Of a stretch of DNA of 64,000 nucleotides, positions 21,790 to 33,884 are shown piece after piece (within the stretch, counting starts at the first letter, position 1; each line of letters starts with the position of its first letter). Under the pieces are notes generated by a model that saw only the letters and a list, made by a program, of their open reading frames with translations, made no database searches and was not told the DNA's origin. The stretch comes from Lepus europaeus (taxonomy: Eukaryota > Chordata > Mammalia > Lagomorpha > Leporidae), in assembly GCF_033115175.1 (NCBI RefSeq), contig NC_084843.1:59126474-59190473 (forward strand), written 5' to 3'. The position numbers and the translations under genes are program-made.

Positions 21790-21930
21790 TCCTGGTTCCT
21801 GGCTGAGTCCGCTCGTGTCTTCCTCACCACAACGCCGCGAGGGAGATGCGTGCCTCAGAGGTGAAGTCAGTTGCCCGAGGTCACACAGTAGCACCTTGGC
21901 CGCAGCACTCAGCTGTTACCCAGAGGAAGG
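21790..21930 (-). mobile_element. MIR relic
   Basis: CTTCCTCACCACAACGCCGCG, GTGCCTCAGAGGTGAAGTCAG and TTGCCCGAGGTCACACAGTAG match the antisense MIR core. Confidence 0.6.
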
Positions 21931-22925
21931 GGCGGGGGCGTCCGCACACAGGAGTCTGTCCCTCGGCACGGCCCGCTGTCGGGCCTGTCAGTGTGCGGGA
22001 AGGAAGGGGCCTCCGTCCTGTCCTCCTGCTGCCGTGGCCCCGGGGCTATGGTCACTAGTGGTCCCTGGTGGCTGGGCCTGCTGCCGGCAGGCAGCTCGCA
22101 CAGCTGCTGTGAACGGCAGCCAGACTCCCCCGGCAGCTCCCCGGAGCTGCGAGAATGTTCCAGAACAGCTTGGAGTCATTAGGCACTGGCTGCTCACCGC
22201 CCGTGGTGAAAGCCAGGTTCCAGACCCCCGGCGCCTTCTGCCGCCCACCCTTCTCCCATGCCCCCAAGTAGCTGGGAAGCCGCTGCTGCCCCACCGGGGT
22301 GGGGGTGGGGGACAAGAATGCGCTCAGCCTCCCCCTCCCCACCGCGTCCAGCCCCCAGCTTTGCTTCCCTCCGCGTGTGCCGCGGTTGCCGCTCCCGCTG
22401 CTCGGTGTGAAACGAGCCACAGCAGCCCCTGGAAGGCAATGAAAGCAAAGCCGGGTTGGGGGCAGGAGGCGCTGTGTGACTCCGGGCAGCTCACATCACC
22501 ACTCTGGGCATCTGCCTAGCGTGCTTCTCGGCGGGGACTCCTGGCCCCCGCCCTGAGCAGACCAGGGGACGCCACACGTAGCGGGGGGAGCTGCGCCGCG
22601 AGCTGGCCTTTCCAGCACCTCCCTGCTGTTGGATGACAAACGAGGGGGAAAGGACTTGAAGAACATTCCGGAGCCCTCGTGGGGCTCTGCGGGGCCGCAG
22701 GGGGACAGCATGGGAGGGCAGCACGTGCCGGCGTCTCTGTCCCAGCAGACACCTTCTGAGGAAATCTGCTTTGCTCACTAGAAGCAGCAGCTCCTGGTTG
22801 GGGATGAGGAGAGGGAGTTGCTGCCGGACTCCAGAGGGCTCCTCCACCGTCTGGGCTCAGGGTGGCTGGCGGAGAGCACCCCGGGGCTTGCCCTGTGCTC
22901 CCTTACCAGCTTGTGGTGCGAGACT
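21931..22925. other. Unique GC-rich stretch
   Basis: Locally CpG-rich (around 22240-22420 and 22500-22740) with chance frames on both strands. No exon was recognised. Confidence 0.4.
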
Positions 22926-23013
22926 CCCTCCCTGTATCCATCTGATCGCCGTCTCTGTCTCTAGCTCTAGCTCTGTCACTTTGCCTTTTAAATAAATAAA
23001 TCTTTTTAAAAAA
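22926..23013 (+). mobile_element. C-repeat SINE tail fragment
   Basis: Only the CT-rich stretch and AAATAAATAAATCTTTTTAAAAAA tail remain, directly before another sense SINE. Confidence 0.7.
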
Positions 23014-23022
23014 TTGATGTTG

Positions 23023-23316
23023 GGGGGGGCCAGAGCTGTGTTAAAGCCCTGGCCTGAAGCGTCGGCATCCCATATGGGCACTGGTTCTAGTCCTGGTTGC
23101 TCCTCTTCCGATCCAGCTCTGTGCTATGGCCTGGAAAAGCAGTAGAAGATGGCCCAAGTCCTTGGGCCCCTGTACCTGCATGAGAGACCTGGAAGAAGCT
23201 GCTGGCTTCAGATTGGCACAGCTCCAGTCATTTTGACCATCAAGGGAGTGAACCAGCAGATGGAAGATTCTCTCTCTCTCTCTGCCTTCAAATAAATAAA
23301 TAAATCTTTCAAAACA
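23023..23316 (+). mobile_element. C-repeat SINE
   Basis: Sense copy: GGGGGGGCCAGAGCTGTGTTAAAG, GTCGGCATCCCATATGGGC, AGAAGATGGCCCAAGTCC, tail AAATAAATAAATAAATC. Confidence 0.92.
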
Positions 23317-25145
23317 AAATTTATGTCAGAGACTAATGGGCCATGGGAAGAAGACAAAGTGGGAGCACAGTGGGCACCTGTCTCCTTCCTCTTCCTCCTC
23401 TGATTCTTGGGAGTAGCAGTGAGGCGGGCATGGAGATGCTCAGGGCCGGTGGGCGGGCTGTGTGAGGACGCACACGTGGACACCCCCAGGCCTTGTCAGT
23501 GTGTCCTAACTGGATGGTCCTCCAGGACAAAGAGCAGGAGGCTGGGACCCCGTGGGCTCGCTGCTCCCACACAGGCCTTCTGACAGCTAGAGGGGCCCCT
23601 GTCCTTTCATCTCAAAGCCTGGTAAGTTTGCAGCTGGGGAAAGCAAGGAAGAGAAGAAAGGGAGAAAATCCCAGGGCAACTGTTTTGCCAAAGCCCAAGT
23701 TTCCATCCCTCCCTCTCTCTCCACCCCACTCCCTTCCTTCATTTTCTTCTGTGAGGTTTAAGACTTGGGAAATGCAAACCAAAAGGCTCCTGGGCTGGAC
23801 CAGGCTTCGCTAAACCCCCAGGGAGGCTCTGTTCCCCCAGCAGCTGGGTCTGAGCAAAGGGACAAAGGAGCAGCAAGGCCAGCTGGGACAGGAGCTGTGC
23901 CTGAGTCAGGGTTGGTCCGTGGGGCTCCGTGGGGGCCCCTGAAACCGCTGCCTCTGGGTTCCAGATGTGCTACCAGAGGATGGTCCAGGCGAGCCCACTG
24001 GAGGAGGCCAGGAAGGCCAAGGCCGCCTGCAGCTCGACAGGGCCTGCAGAGTGGTGGACCTGCAGAGTGAGTCATGTCCCAGGGTGCCCTGCGGGGCTCA
24101 GCTACTTGCAGCCGGGCACTTAAAAGCTGCAACAGCCCTGGTGTCGCAGGATCCTGGGCTCTCTCCAGGAAACCCCCCAGCCCACAGTCACCCCCTCGTT
24201 CACACATCGAAACTCGAAATGGCCATCCTAACCACCCAGGTCACACAGTCCCCTGCAAAGACTTTGGGGGTGGGGCCAGCACCTTGCCTGAAAGAAATCA
24301 AGGCCCAGGACGTCTGTTTTCCCACACAGAGCGAGTTCTGGAACAGGCAGAACCCCTGGTCACGTTACTGGAGCTCTCTGGACACCCACCCAGCAGGGGG
24401 GCGTGGAGCTCCCGGGAAGTGGCTGGAGCCAGCGACAGGGCTTCCTGCAGCCCACGCACCGGGCTGGCTGCAGCACGGGGCACTGATATGGAGGCCAGGA
24501 AGCTTGGTGCTCAGAGATGGAAAGGGACCCTACCAAGACCAAACTGCCGAGTACCACCCGCAGCGTGCCTCTGCCCGTGCCGGCACAGCCGATCTGTCCT
24601 TGCTGGGGTCACCAACCTGCAGATGACAAATGAGCGCACAGGACCTCAGGCCTGGGGAGGGCACGTGCCTGGGATTCTCAGAGCAGCGCCTCCCCCCACC
24701 CCCCCGGCTGGCCCCAGCCCCTCCTTGCGCAGCACAGCCCTGACTTTCTGGCCAAGCACTTGTCCATGTGTTGCCACATCGGATTTCAGAGCTTCCCGGG
24801 TGTGGCGCGGGGCCCAGCTTCCTGCCTCTGTTTGTGGGGAGATGTCCCCTGCCTCACTGGCAGTGGCATTGCTGCTGTGACCCTGCTGCCCGCCTCCAGC
24901 CAGGCGTGTCCCGCAGCAGCTGGTCTCCATGCCCCTTCTCCAGTACACCTGGCAGAGAAGGCTGTGGGTCGGACAGCGTGCAATGCCAAGGGGGAAGGGA
25001 CTTCTTCCAGGCATCCCAGGTCCTCCTGGCCTGCAGCTGGAGTTCTTTGGCTGTGCAAGTGTATAGGAGTGGGTGTCCTTGGGAGGGAAGAGATGGGAGG
25101 AGGAACTAAGTATTTCCCTGAGGCCCAGCAGAAGGGTTGGGAAGG
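23317..25145. other. Unique non-coding stretch
   Basis: GC-rich; long frames such as 24074-24880 (+) overlap others on both strands and are not protein-like. No gene was recognised. Confidence 0.45.
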
Positions 25146-25275
25146 CAGGCTCTGGAGCCAGACAACCCAGGATCAAACCACATCTCCACATTGCCAAGTT
25201 ACGTGAGTTCCTGAGCCTCACCGAAGCTGTTTACCGGTCTGTGAAATGGAGCCAGGAAGAGTTCCTTCCTCCCAA
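25146..25275 (+). mobile_element. MIR relic
   Basis: GGCTCTGGAGCCAGACAACCCAGG, ATCAAACCACATCTCC, TGAGCCTCACCGAAGC and TCTGTGAAATGGAGCC match a sense MIR well. Confidence 0.7.
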
Positions 25276-26435
25276 GCCTGCTGTGAGGCTGACGGGGCTG
25301 GTGAGTGCTCCGTGTGGTGGCTCGCTCCCTTCTAGGCTGGGTAACCATCGGTGGGGGGGGGGACAGGACACTGCGGCCCCACCGCTGTCTCCAGAGAGCA
25401 GGCCTGGAGGCACCCTCAGGCAGGTGCTTGGACTCACCCCTAAGCGACAGGGAGGGAGGCACCTGCTGCAGGTCACACGGTGGCAGTAAGATGGGGTCCA
25501 AGGCCCAGTCCACCATGTCTTCACTGGTGTCCTTCCCACTTCCCTAGTGCAGTGGACTCAAGGAAGCCCCAGAAGTCCCTGTCCCAGGCCTTTCTTCTCC
25601 AGATCCTGCTTCCACGGGAGCTTGAAGGCTGAACCCCCGCAGGAGTCCCAGAAGCCGCTCCCCTCTGGCTAGGAAGTGTGGCGTGTGCACAGGCTCTGTT
25701 CCAGCCCCCAGCTGGGAGTGACACGAGCAGGGCACAAATGGCAAGGAGCAGTGGCTCCCTCCCTGGAGCCCTGCCCCACCCCCCCAGCCCCCCTCCCACC
25801 TGACCTCATGGCGGTCTATCTTGGGGGCCAGAGGGGAGCCAGACGCTCACGATGACCGGTGAGACAATCACTGGCCTACTAGCGCCTGAGAGTAAGCTCC
25901 CCTCCCGGGATGTGCCTGGGGAAGCTGGCCTGCAGCTGGTGGTCTGGGCTGGGGTCCTGGGCAGGGCATCCGGCATCAGAGGGAGACCCAGGTACAGACA
26001 AAGACCCCTGCTTGTCTCCGGGGACTTGTGTCTGGTCCTCCCTTCTTCCTGCCTGGCCTTCCAGTCGCTCCTTCTCCCTTGCCACCGCCTCTCATTTGTC
26101 AAAATCCATGTGTGGCCAAAGAGGAGGCAGAGGAAGACAAGGTTACGGGCTGGTCCACAGAATGGAGAAGTCAGCTCGACACAGGGAGAGCCACTGGCCC
26201 TGCCAGCTGCTCTTAGCTCAACCATGACTTTTCTGTGTGGCCCCGGGTGCTGCCCAGCTCCACCCTGGGACCCATCTCCACCTGCCACGCCTCTAAAGTC
26301 TCCTCCAGGTCTGATGTTCTAGGACTCTCCGCTGGCGCCAGCCAGCCTGCTCTGGATGTATCACGTGCTGTGCACCTGCCCAGTGCTCCTCTCCCCGCCC
26401 CTCCCCCCATCCCCGCCTCCCAGCAGGATCATTTG
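25276..26435. other. Unique non-coding stretch
   Basis: No recognisable gene or repeat. Confidence 0.45.
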
Positions 26436-26439
26436 TCAT

Positions 26440-26700
26440 CAGTCATTGCCACAACACTGCTGTGTAAGAAACAACCCCAAACCTGGTGGCTTAACACAGT
26501 GCTCACTAGTTCTCAAGGAGCTGGGCTGTGGAGCCAGGCTGGGCCTCGCTGGATAGCCCTGCCTCTTTGGCTGCTTTCCGTGGCAGGTCTGGGGACAGAG
26601 GGGCGACACTGTCTCACCCTCCCAGGACGTGCTCCCCTCCCAGCAGCCACGAGGCGGGGAGGGGGGCTTCCTGAGGAACCCGTGTGTTGTCACCTCTTCC
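26440..26700 (-). mobile_element. MLT1-like (MaLR) LTR relic
   Basis: GTAAGAAACAACCCCAAACC and TGGTGGCTTAACACAGTGC correspond to the antisense 3' end of MLT1-type LTRs; the rest is diverged. Confidence 0.5.
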
Positions 26701-27561
26701 CTAGGTGAAGAAGCCTGGAGTGAACAGGCAGGGGCTGTGGCCCCACCACGAGGAGGCCATGGCAGGCTTGGCAGCCAAGAAGGGTGACGTGCTGGAGCCA
26801 TCCACCCAGCTACCCCCACAAAATGACTCTGCCTCTTTTAATAAGGAGGAGAAAACTCTTTTTCCTCGGTCTCGGTGTTCCAGGAGGGATGGGACACAGT
26901 AGAGTCCCTCTCCTCCTCACAGAGGATCTGAGAGTGAGCACTGAGCAGACAAGCAGGGGGCGTGAGCTATGCGGGGCTGGACAGTGGAGTGGTCACCATC
27001 ACCAGGTGAAAGGACCTGGAGGGAAGGGGACCGAGACCAGGAACGCCTCCAGACGCCAGGTTGAGGGCACACAGAAGCTGTCAACGGGCGAGCCAGGTGA
27101 GCTGACACGCAAGAGGCCCACGGAGAACTGGTGTCCGCACCTGCCGGCCCCAACGCAAGGAGCTCCCACCAGCTGGGCTCCAGCTGACACTCGCTGACCC
27201 TGGCTTTGTGTTAGACTCTGATGAGCACCTCCGCGGGCCCGGTAGACCCCACCCCTCAGGCCTCCAGGCCTCACTGGGCACCCCTCTGGGGACCTGGAGA
27301 AAGGATCCTATTGGCCACCCGAGGTGCCCACGAGCAGGTCGGCCCTCCCACGTGTGGTGCCCAGGATTAGAGCACACGGCATGCTGTGGGTCAGCATTTT
27401 CCTCCTCACTGTCTGATCCTCTGGGGAACTCCTTTCCTCAAGGTACCTCCAGTCCCCAGGGGAGTCCAAGAAGGCGAGCACACAGCCCTGGCCCACCCAG
27501 GGCCCTCTAGCTGGCTGAGAAAGAGAGCCCATGTGCAGGAAGTGTTGAAAAGTCCCATCCA
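26701..27561. other. Unique non-coding stretch
   Basis: No recognisable gene or repeat. Confidence 0.45.
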
Positions 27562-27866
27562 GGGGGCCGGCACTGTGACGTAGAAGGTTAAGCCTCCATC
27601 TGCGGCACCAGCATCCCATATAGGCACCAGTTCAAGTCCCAGCTACTCCACTTCTGATCCAGCTTCCTACTGGTGGCCTGGGAAAGCAGTGGAAGATGGC
27701 GCAAGTGCTTGGAGACCAGCTACCTACGTGGGAGACCCAGAAGATGCTCCTGGCTCCGGATCGGCTCAGCTCCGGCCATTGCGGCCATTTGGGGAGTGAC
27801 CCAGCAGATGAAAGGCCTCTCTCTGTCTCTCCTTCTCTCTGTAACTCTGCCTCTCAAATAAATTCA
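27562..27866 (+). mobile_element. C-repeat SINE
   Basis: Sense copy: GGGGGCCGGCACTGTGACG, CCAGCATCCCATATAGGC, GGGAGACCCAGAAGATGC, tail CTCAAATAAATTCAAG. Confidence 0.92.
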
Positions 27867-28440
27867 AGAACATCTCCGTAGAGCAGCACAGGACCTTCCA
27901 CAGTGCGTAAGTGACGAGCGTGGGTGGAGGCTGACACATCTGAGCTCCCCCGGCCCAGCTCTGCCTCTATCTACTCTACAGCCGCCACGCAGCGGGCTCT
28001 GTGGCGGTCGGTACCAGAGGCCACGTGGCATGGGCCGGTCCCTGCTGTCACAGTCCATCAGAAAGACCTGGGCGGGGGGCGGGGGGGAGTTCGCCAGAGG
28101 GCAGGGACTTCAAGGATGTTGTGAAGACTCGGAAACCCTGTGGCAGACAGACAGGGGGTGGATGCTTTCCAGGCAGGAGGAAGCCATCCCTGCGGGGAGG
28201 AGGAGGGACTTCTCCTGCAGGAAAGCGGGTTTGCAAGCGCTCCGCGGGAAAGGCAGTGGCCAGCTGAAGAAGTGACGCCCGAGTAGAATTTTGCTAACCA
28301 CAGCAGCTGGAGGAGAAGGGCCTGCCAGAGACCAACCGGCGGGTCCACGGCCATGGCCACCTCCCTCACCTCCTGCCCGGTGCGGACACCGGGGCCGAGG
28401 CGAGTTTCCCAGCTGCCCCTCAGATGCTTGTCATGCTCTT
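27867..28440. other. Unique non-coding stretch
   Basis: No recognisable gene or repeat. Confidence 0.4.
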
Positions 28441-28690
28441 TTCACATTTTCTCTCCCTAAGCCACGGTTCCTTGCTTCTGGAAATATAATACCCTTCCGA
28501 GAGAAGTGCTATGGAAACCTCACCACCAAAACACTGCCTTCCCTGGGTGTACTAATTAAAGGAAAGGCCTGGTGGAAAAATGATTTAAGGAAACACGGCT
28601 CTGTTATTCCTGAGTTTATCCATCTACTCAGGAGAGCTGACCACCGAGCTTTCCACGGGGATGTCCCGGGGAGCCTGTGCTAAGGGAACT
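28441..28690. other. AT-richer unique block, possible conserved non-coding element
   Basis: Lower GC than its surroundings and free of recognisable repeat. It contains TGTACTAATTAAAGG, AAAAATGATTTAAGG and TGTTATTCCTGAG, homeodomain-type AT cores. Function is inferred from composition only. Confidence 0.25.
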
Positions 28691-28789
28691 GCTCGGTGAT
28701 GCATTCCGGGGTCAGGTGTCTACCGCGTGGTCAGCGTGGGTGGGGACTGGGGGTGCCAGGCTAAGTGGGTCTCAGCATCTGCCCCCTGG

Positions 28790-29560
28790 GAGCTTGCCCT
28801 GGATGAGGACGAGATCATAGCCACCATCAGAGCAGAGAGACAGCGGGAGCGAGGAGGATGTGTTTGAAGTAGTACCGGAGCACAGAGAGGGTGACTGTGT
28901 GGGTCAGGGGTCGGGGCCATCAGGGAAGGCTCCCAGGGAGAGGAAGCAGGGTGGGGACGACTCACACGCATAGGTGCGTATGGGAGAAAAGCTGGGGGGT
29001 GGATAGAGCTAGCAGGGGGTTGTGCAGCGGGCTCAGCGCGCCCAAGGGGGAGAAGCAGGACAGAGCGGACGACCACAAATCGGGGTTGCTGGAGCAGAAT
29101 GTGAAGATGGACAGTGGGGGGCAGTGGGGCTGGAGCAGCGGGCAGAGGCCGGATCCTGGAGGCCTGGGGCCCTTGGTGAGGGTGTGGAGCTCATCAGACA
29201 GCAAGGGACATTGGATGTTCTAAGCAGGGGCGCGAAACAGATGTACTTGGAGTTTCGGAGACAGCAGCTACAGAAGCAGAGTGGAGGACGCATTGCAAAC
29301 CGGGGGGTCAGCTGACAGTGGACAAGGGGAGAGAGGTCAGGAGCCTGTCCCAGGGCGGTAGCAGGAGGGGTAGAGGGATGGGATGCATGTGGGAAACCCT
29401 TGGGGGCTTATGGACGTGAGAAGAGGGAGAGGGAGAATTCCGGAATGAATGACAGCCAGACTTTGAGCTTGGGCTGCAAGGTGGATGGTGTGCCCTGGCC
29501 TGAGGTGAAGAATGTTGAGGAAGGCAGGTTAGGAGACAGGGAAATAGGAACCAGAGGAGG
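28790..29560 (-). mobile_element. L2-like relic (antisense, diverged)
   Basis: Stretches such as CATCAGGGAAGGCTCCCAGGGAG, GACAGCCAGACTTTGAGC and GTGAAGAATGTTGAGGAAGGC fit the purine-rich antisense of L2. Boundaries and continuity are uncertain. Confidence 0.35.
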
Positions 29561-30832
29561 GGCCTTCCAGGGGAGCTGACGGGCGGGCCGGCAGATGCTT
29601 GTGTCTGTCCCGTGGAGGAGGATGGAGCCTGGGGACAAAGATCTGAGAGGCGTGAGCTTCAGAAGCCACACAAGGGGCTGGGATGCCCCACACATGCGGC
29701 AGGACACGGTCGGCTGTGAGGAACAGAGCGTACGTAGAAGCAGCTCCAACAACAAGGGCATCTGTTTGCTTCCCGCCATACATTCGGGCGGCCTCACCAT
29801 CTCGGGGTGTCATCAGGGGCCCAGACTGTTATTAGCTTCACCCCGGATGCCCCAGCTCACCGTCAACCAGGCGCCCTGCAGTAACAAGGGAGGCGGGCGA
29901 GGCACCCACAGGACACGCAGCCCCAGGGCGAGGGGTCGGAAATCCATTTGTTAACAGACAGAATGCTCACCTTGGCTGTGTTTGACAAGACACAGAAAGC
30001 ATGGGTTCAGAAAAGAGTTGGCTGGTTAAGGAGCAGTAATGAAAGGGGATTGAATACCCGCTAATTAGTGCTTGTGGGGAGGGGAGAGGTACTGCTTGTT
30101 AACCCTGCATGGTAAGAGGCACATTGAGAAATGCTTCCAGTAAAAGGCCGATTAATACTTGTCCCGTGTGGACTTCTGCTTGGGATTGTGATGGAATGAC
30201 AGATAGCGGACCAGCACCTAGGCAAGTAAGAAATTGCAAAAAATATACAAAACATCTGTTTTCAGATGCCCTATCACCAGCTGAATGAGGCTGTATTCTC
30301 TGGAAAGGAAAACAAATAAAATGAACTAAGTAAAATAAAAAGATCACCCTGGAGGCATTTTGCAAACCTTGGCCCCTGAAGTGGGAACACAGGCAGGGCA
30401 CAAAGTCTCACTGTGCTGAGGCGACAGAGATCAGAATTTAGAGGGGGGCTACAGCCGGAATTTGTGAGCAGAATGTGGGAGAGATGGGGGCTGTGTGGAG
30501 GAAGGGCTTTCGAATCCACAGCAAAGTCGTCCCAAGCCTTTGGCTAGGCGGCACGCACTGTGTGTACGGAGGATGAGACTCCACGGTGCTGGTCAGAGAG
30601 CAAGCTCTGGAGAAAGGTCAGTCACTGGAGGGGTTAGCTGAACAACGTTCTGAGCCCAAACAGACTCGGGAGATGTCCTAGGTCAGGGCAACCAGAGCTG
30701 AGAGACTCGGCTGAGTACCCAGAGTATTTCCTGGGAACCTTGGAGAGGCCACATCTTAGGAGTAGAGTTACACCAGCAAGCCCAAAGGGAGGGCTACCCT
30801 AGCCCCAGCCTAACAAAGTTTAAAGCCTTGTT
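29561..30832. other. Unique stretch, AT-rich between about 29950 and 30400
   Basis: The AT-rich part may be an unrecognised old LINE. No gene was recognised. AAGCCTTG at 30823-30830 is the left duplication of the following SINE pair. Confidence 0.4.
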
Positions 30833-31162
30833 GGGGCCGGTGCTGTGGCATGGAGGGTAAAGCCACCGCCTGCAGCACCAGCATCCCATATGGGCACTGG
30901 TTCAAGTCCCAGGTGCTCTGCTTCTGATCCAGCTCTCTGCTATGGCCTGGGACAGCAGTAGAACGTGGCTCAAGTCCTTGGGCCTCTGTACCTGCGTGGG
31001 AGACCTGGAAGAAACTCCTGGCTCCTGGCTTCAGATCCGCGCAGCTCCAGCTGTTGAGGCCATTGGGGGAGTGAACCAGCGGATAGAAGACCCCCACCCC
31101 CACCCCCAGCCTCTGCTTCTTCCTCTCTGTAACTCTGTTTTTCAAATAAAATAAATAAATTT
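30833..31162 (+). mobile_element. C-repeat SINE, first of a tandem pair
   Basis: Full-length sense copy ending CAAATAAAATAAATAAATTT, immediately followed by a second SINE in the same direction. Confidence 0.94.
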
Positions 31163-31526
31163 GGCCGGCGCCGTGGCTTAACAGGCTAATCCTCTGCCTT
31201 GCAGCGCCGGCACACAGGGTTCTAGTCCCAGTTGGGGCGCCGGACTCTATCCCGGTTGCCCCTCTTCCAGGCCAACTCTCTGCTATGGCCCGGGAAGGCA
31301 GTGGAGGATGGCCCAGGTCCTTGGGCCCTGCACCCGCATGGGAGACCAGGAGAAGCACCTGGCTCCTGCCTTCGGATCAGCGCGATGCGCCAGCCGCAGC
31401 AGCCATTGGAGGGTGAACCAACGGCAAAAAGGAAGACCTTTCTCTCTGTCTCTCTCTCTCACTATCCACTCTGCCTGTCAAAATAAATAAATAAAATAAA
31501 ATAAAATAAAATAAATCTTAAAAAAA
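31163..31526 (+). mobile_element. C-repeat SINE, younger subfamily, inserted in the tail of the first
   Basis: Sense copy with GGCCGGCGCCGTGGCTTAAC head, TCCAGGCCAACTCTCTGC, and a tail of five AATAA-type units. AAGCCTTG at 30823-30830 and 31530-31537 flanks the whole pair, so the second copy landed inside the first one's A-rich tail. Confidence 0.94.
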
Positions 31527-31559
31527 GACAAGCCTTGCAAGAAACCAAGCTTATTTCCA

Positions 31560-32290
31560 AGTAGATTTCTAGAATAAAACTCAGCACCCTTTAATGAAAG
31601 ATAACTAAGTCCAGTACTCAAGAACATGGGAACCATGGTGTCTACCTTTCAGTAAACAGTTACCGGACACCAGAAGCAAAGAAGTCACGCTTACAACCAA
31701 GAGAGAAGTCAAGCAAAGAAGCAGGATGTCTGACACCTCTGTGACAGCCAGAACTAGTAGACAAGAACTTTAAACCCGCTGTTAAATATAGATACAAGTA
31801 TTTAAAGAAAAACATGACTGCAATGAGGAAAGAAAGGATCTACAAAAAAGGAACCTTCTAGAACCGAAAAGCACAGTATATTAAATAATGATTTCACTGG
31901 ATAGGCTAAATAGCAAATTAGTCATGGCAGAAAAAAATCAATAAACTTGACAGCTAGACCGAAGCACAGAAAGAAAAAACAAATCTAAGAAAAACATTAA
32001 CAGGACTTCAGGGACTTTTTTGGACAAACAGTCTTCCATGCACGTGATTAGAGTCCCAGGAAAAGTGTGTGAGGAGGAGTGCATCTTAAAAAATAATGGC
32101 CAGATATTTTCCAAAATTGGTGAAAAATATAATCCCATAGATCCAAGAAACTCAATGAATTTCAGTAGGGATAACTACAAGGAAAAGCACACCTAGGCAC
32201 ATCACATCAAATTGCTGAAAACCAGTGACAAAGCAAACACCTTTCAGGGCAACCAGAGAAAAGTCTTATCCTCACGCCAGGCTTAGGGCT
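31560..32290 (+). mobile_element. L1M-type LINE fragment (ORF1 region)
   Basis: In order: CACTGGATAGGCTAAATAGC, AAATCAATAAACTTGACAGC, GTGATTAGAGTCCCAGG, AATAATGGCCAGATATTTTCC, CATAGATCCAAGAAACTC, CACACCTAGGCACATCACATC and GCTGAAAACCAGTGACAAAG. These mark the ORF1 region of an old L1. The reading frame is destroyed. Confidence 0.88.
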
Positions 32291-32855
32291 GCACAGCCAT
32301 TGTTGAAAACACTGAGGGGACTAGGAGGTGACTCTTCAGTTAGACCTCGCGATACAGGGACAGAGACTTGAAGGCGTGCTGCGCTGCTGAAGTCTGGTAG
32401 GCTCAAGTTATCTGCCATCGATTACCCCAAAGCTGAGTGCCTTAAAGGAAACGGGGGCCAAAGAGAGCAATCTAGAAAATGTTAAATGTGTGTCTAAAAT
32501 AGAAACCATGAATGTGGCTGTTAACATATGGGGTTGTACAAAATGGAACAGATGAGAAGCCTGCTGTGTTTTTAAGTGAGTTATGCCAGCAAGGAGAATA
32601 TCTTAAACCTTTTCTTACAAGGTATTTGTTCGAAGTTTAACTTTCGCGCTTATAAAATTCTGCAAACTGAAAACAGGCTGCGAAAACTGCTCAGTGCCAG
32701 GGGAGACATGTTCTGCAGTGCAGCAATTTGGAGGGGCCAAGGAGGAGGAGGAGGGGGGAAATGTGCTTGCAGAATGGTGGGCGTCGTAGCTCCAAACCTC
32801 AGGCTCTGTGTGATGACATGTAAAAGCTGGAAGGCAAAGAGGGAGTCTCTCATTA
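32291..32855. other. Unique or unrecognised old-repeat sequence
   Basis: GATTACCCCAAAGCTGAGTGCC near 32420 recalls an MLT-type LTR, but too little matches to call it. No gene was recognised. Confidence 0.35.
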
Positions 32856-32869
32856 ATCTCTCTCTTTGT

Positions 32870-33211
32870 AGGGGCCAGTGTTGTGGCGTGATGGGTTATG
32901 CTGCCACCTGCAATGCTGGCATCCCATAGGAGTGCCAGTTCGATTCCCAGCTGCCCCACTTCCAATCCGGTTCTCTGCTAATGTGCCTGGAAAAGCAGCA
33001 GAAGACGGCCCAAGTGCTTGTGTCTCTACTATCCATGTTTGAGACCCGGATGGCGTTCCAGGCTCCTGGCCTTGGCCTGGCCCACCCGTAGCTGTTACAA
33101 GCATTTGGGGAATGAAACAGTGGATGGAAGATCCAACTCTCCTTCTGTCTCTGTGTGTTTCTCCCTCTTTTTCTGTAATGTGCCTTTCAAATAAATAATC
33201 TTTTTTTTTAT
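32870..33211 (+). mobile_element. C-repeat SINE
   Basis: Sense copy flanked by ATCTCTCTCTTT (32856-32867) and ATCTCCCTCTTT (33212-33223). Head GGGGCCAGTGTTGTGGCG, tail CAAATAAATAATCTTTTTTTTT. Confidence 0.93.
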
Positions 33212-33223
33212 ATCTCCCTCTTT

Positions 33224-33884
33224 CTACCAGGAAGAGAGACCTTTCCCGTAACACTCAGCAGGCTACCCCTCAGGTTCCCTTGGCCAAGACTGGATCTTGT
33301 GCCCATATTCTAGCTGCAAAGGAGGCTGGTGAAAACAGGCAACTGGTCTTTTCAGCCTCAGTTACAGGAGCTGGACTTTTCCAGCAAGGGAGAAATAGGG
33401 AGGGGCTCAAGGTGACTATGGGATAGGGAACCACAGTGTTTGTCCCATCCCAGGAGCGCCCAGGGTGAGAAATGGGGTGACCCAGTGTAGGATCCTGAAG
33501 TTCTCCAACACTCTGTGGAGCTTCGTGCCTGGGGTCAAGGAGGAGGAGCGCCACGCTGAGTGGTTTCAAACAAACATCCACTTCCTCACCTGCTCTGAGC
33601 GCCTGGGGGATTCTGACTCAGGGTCTCTTTCGAGGTTGGAGCCATGCTGGTGGGCAGGCAGCAGCCGCGCCCCCTGGAGGAGGCGTCACTTCCAGAAAGA
33701 AGGCTCACTCATAAGGCTGTCGCGTGAAGTTCTCCAAACCAAATCGGCTCTGGGCTGGCCAAGCAGAACTCTCTGGAGGCGGCCTGCAGGGCCTCAGGGT
33801 ATGAAGTCAGCTTCTCCCAGAGGAAGCGTTCCGAGGCTGAATGAGGGAAAGATGAAGAAGGAAATTACATTGCTTTTATAATCT
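33224..33884. other. Unique non-coding stretch
   Basis: No gene was recognised. It contains a CTCF-like motif at 33668-33681. Confidence 0.4.
33668..33681 (-). promoter_or_regulatory. CTCF-like motif
   Basis: The minus strand reads TCCTCCAGGGGGCG, close to the CTCF core except one position. Motif match only. Confidence 0.3.

Noticed and set aside
24074..24880. 268-codon + frame
   Set aside because: GC-rich chance frame overlapping others in all directions; composition is not protein-like.
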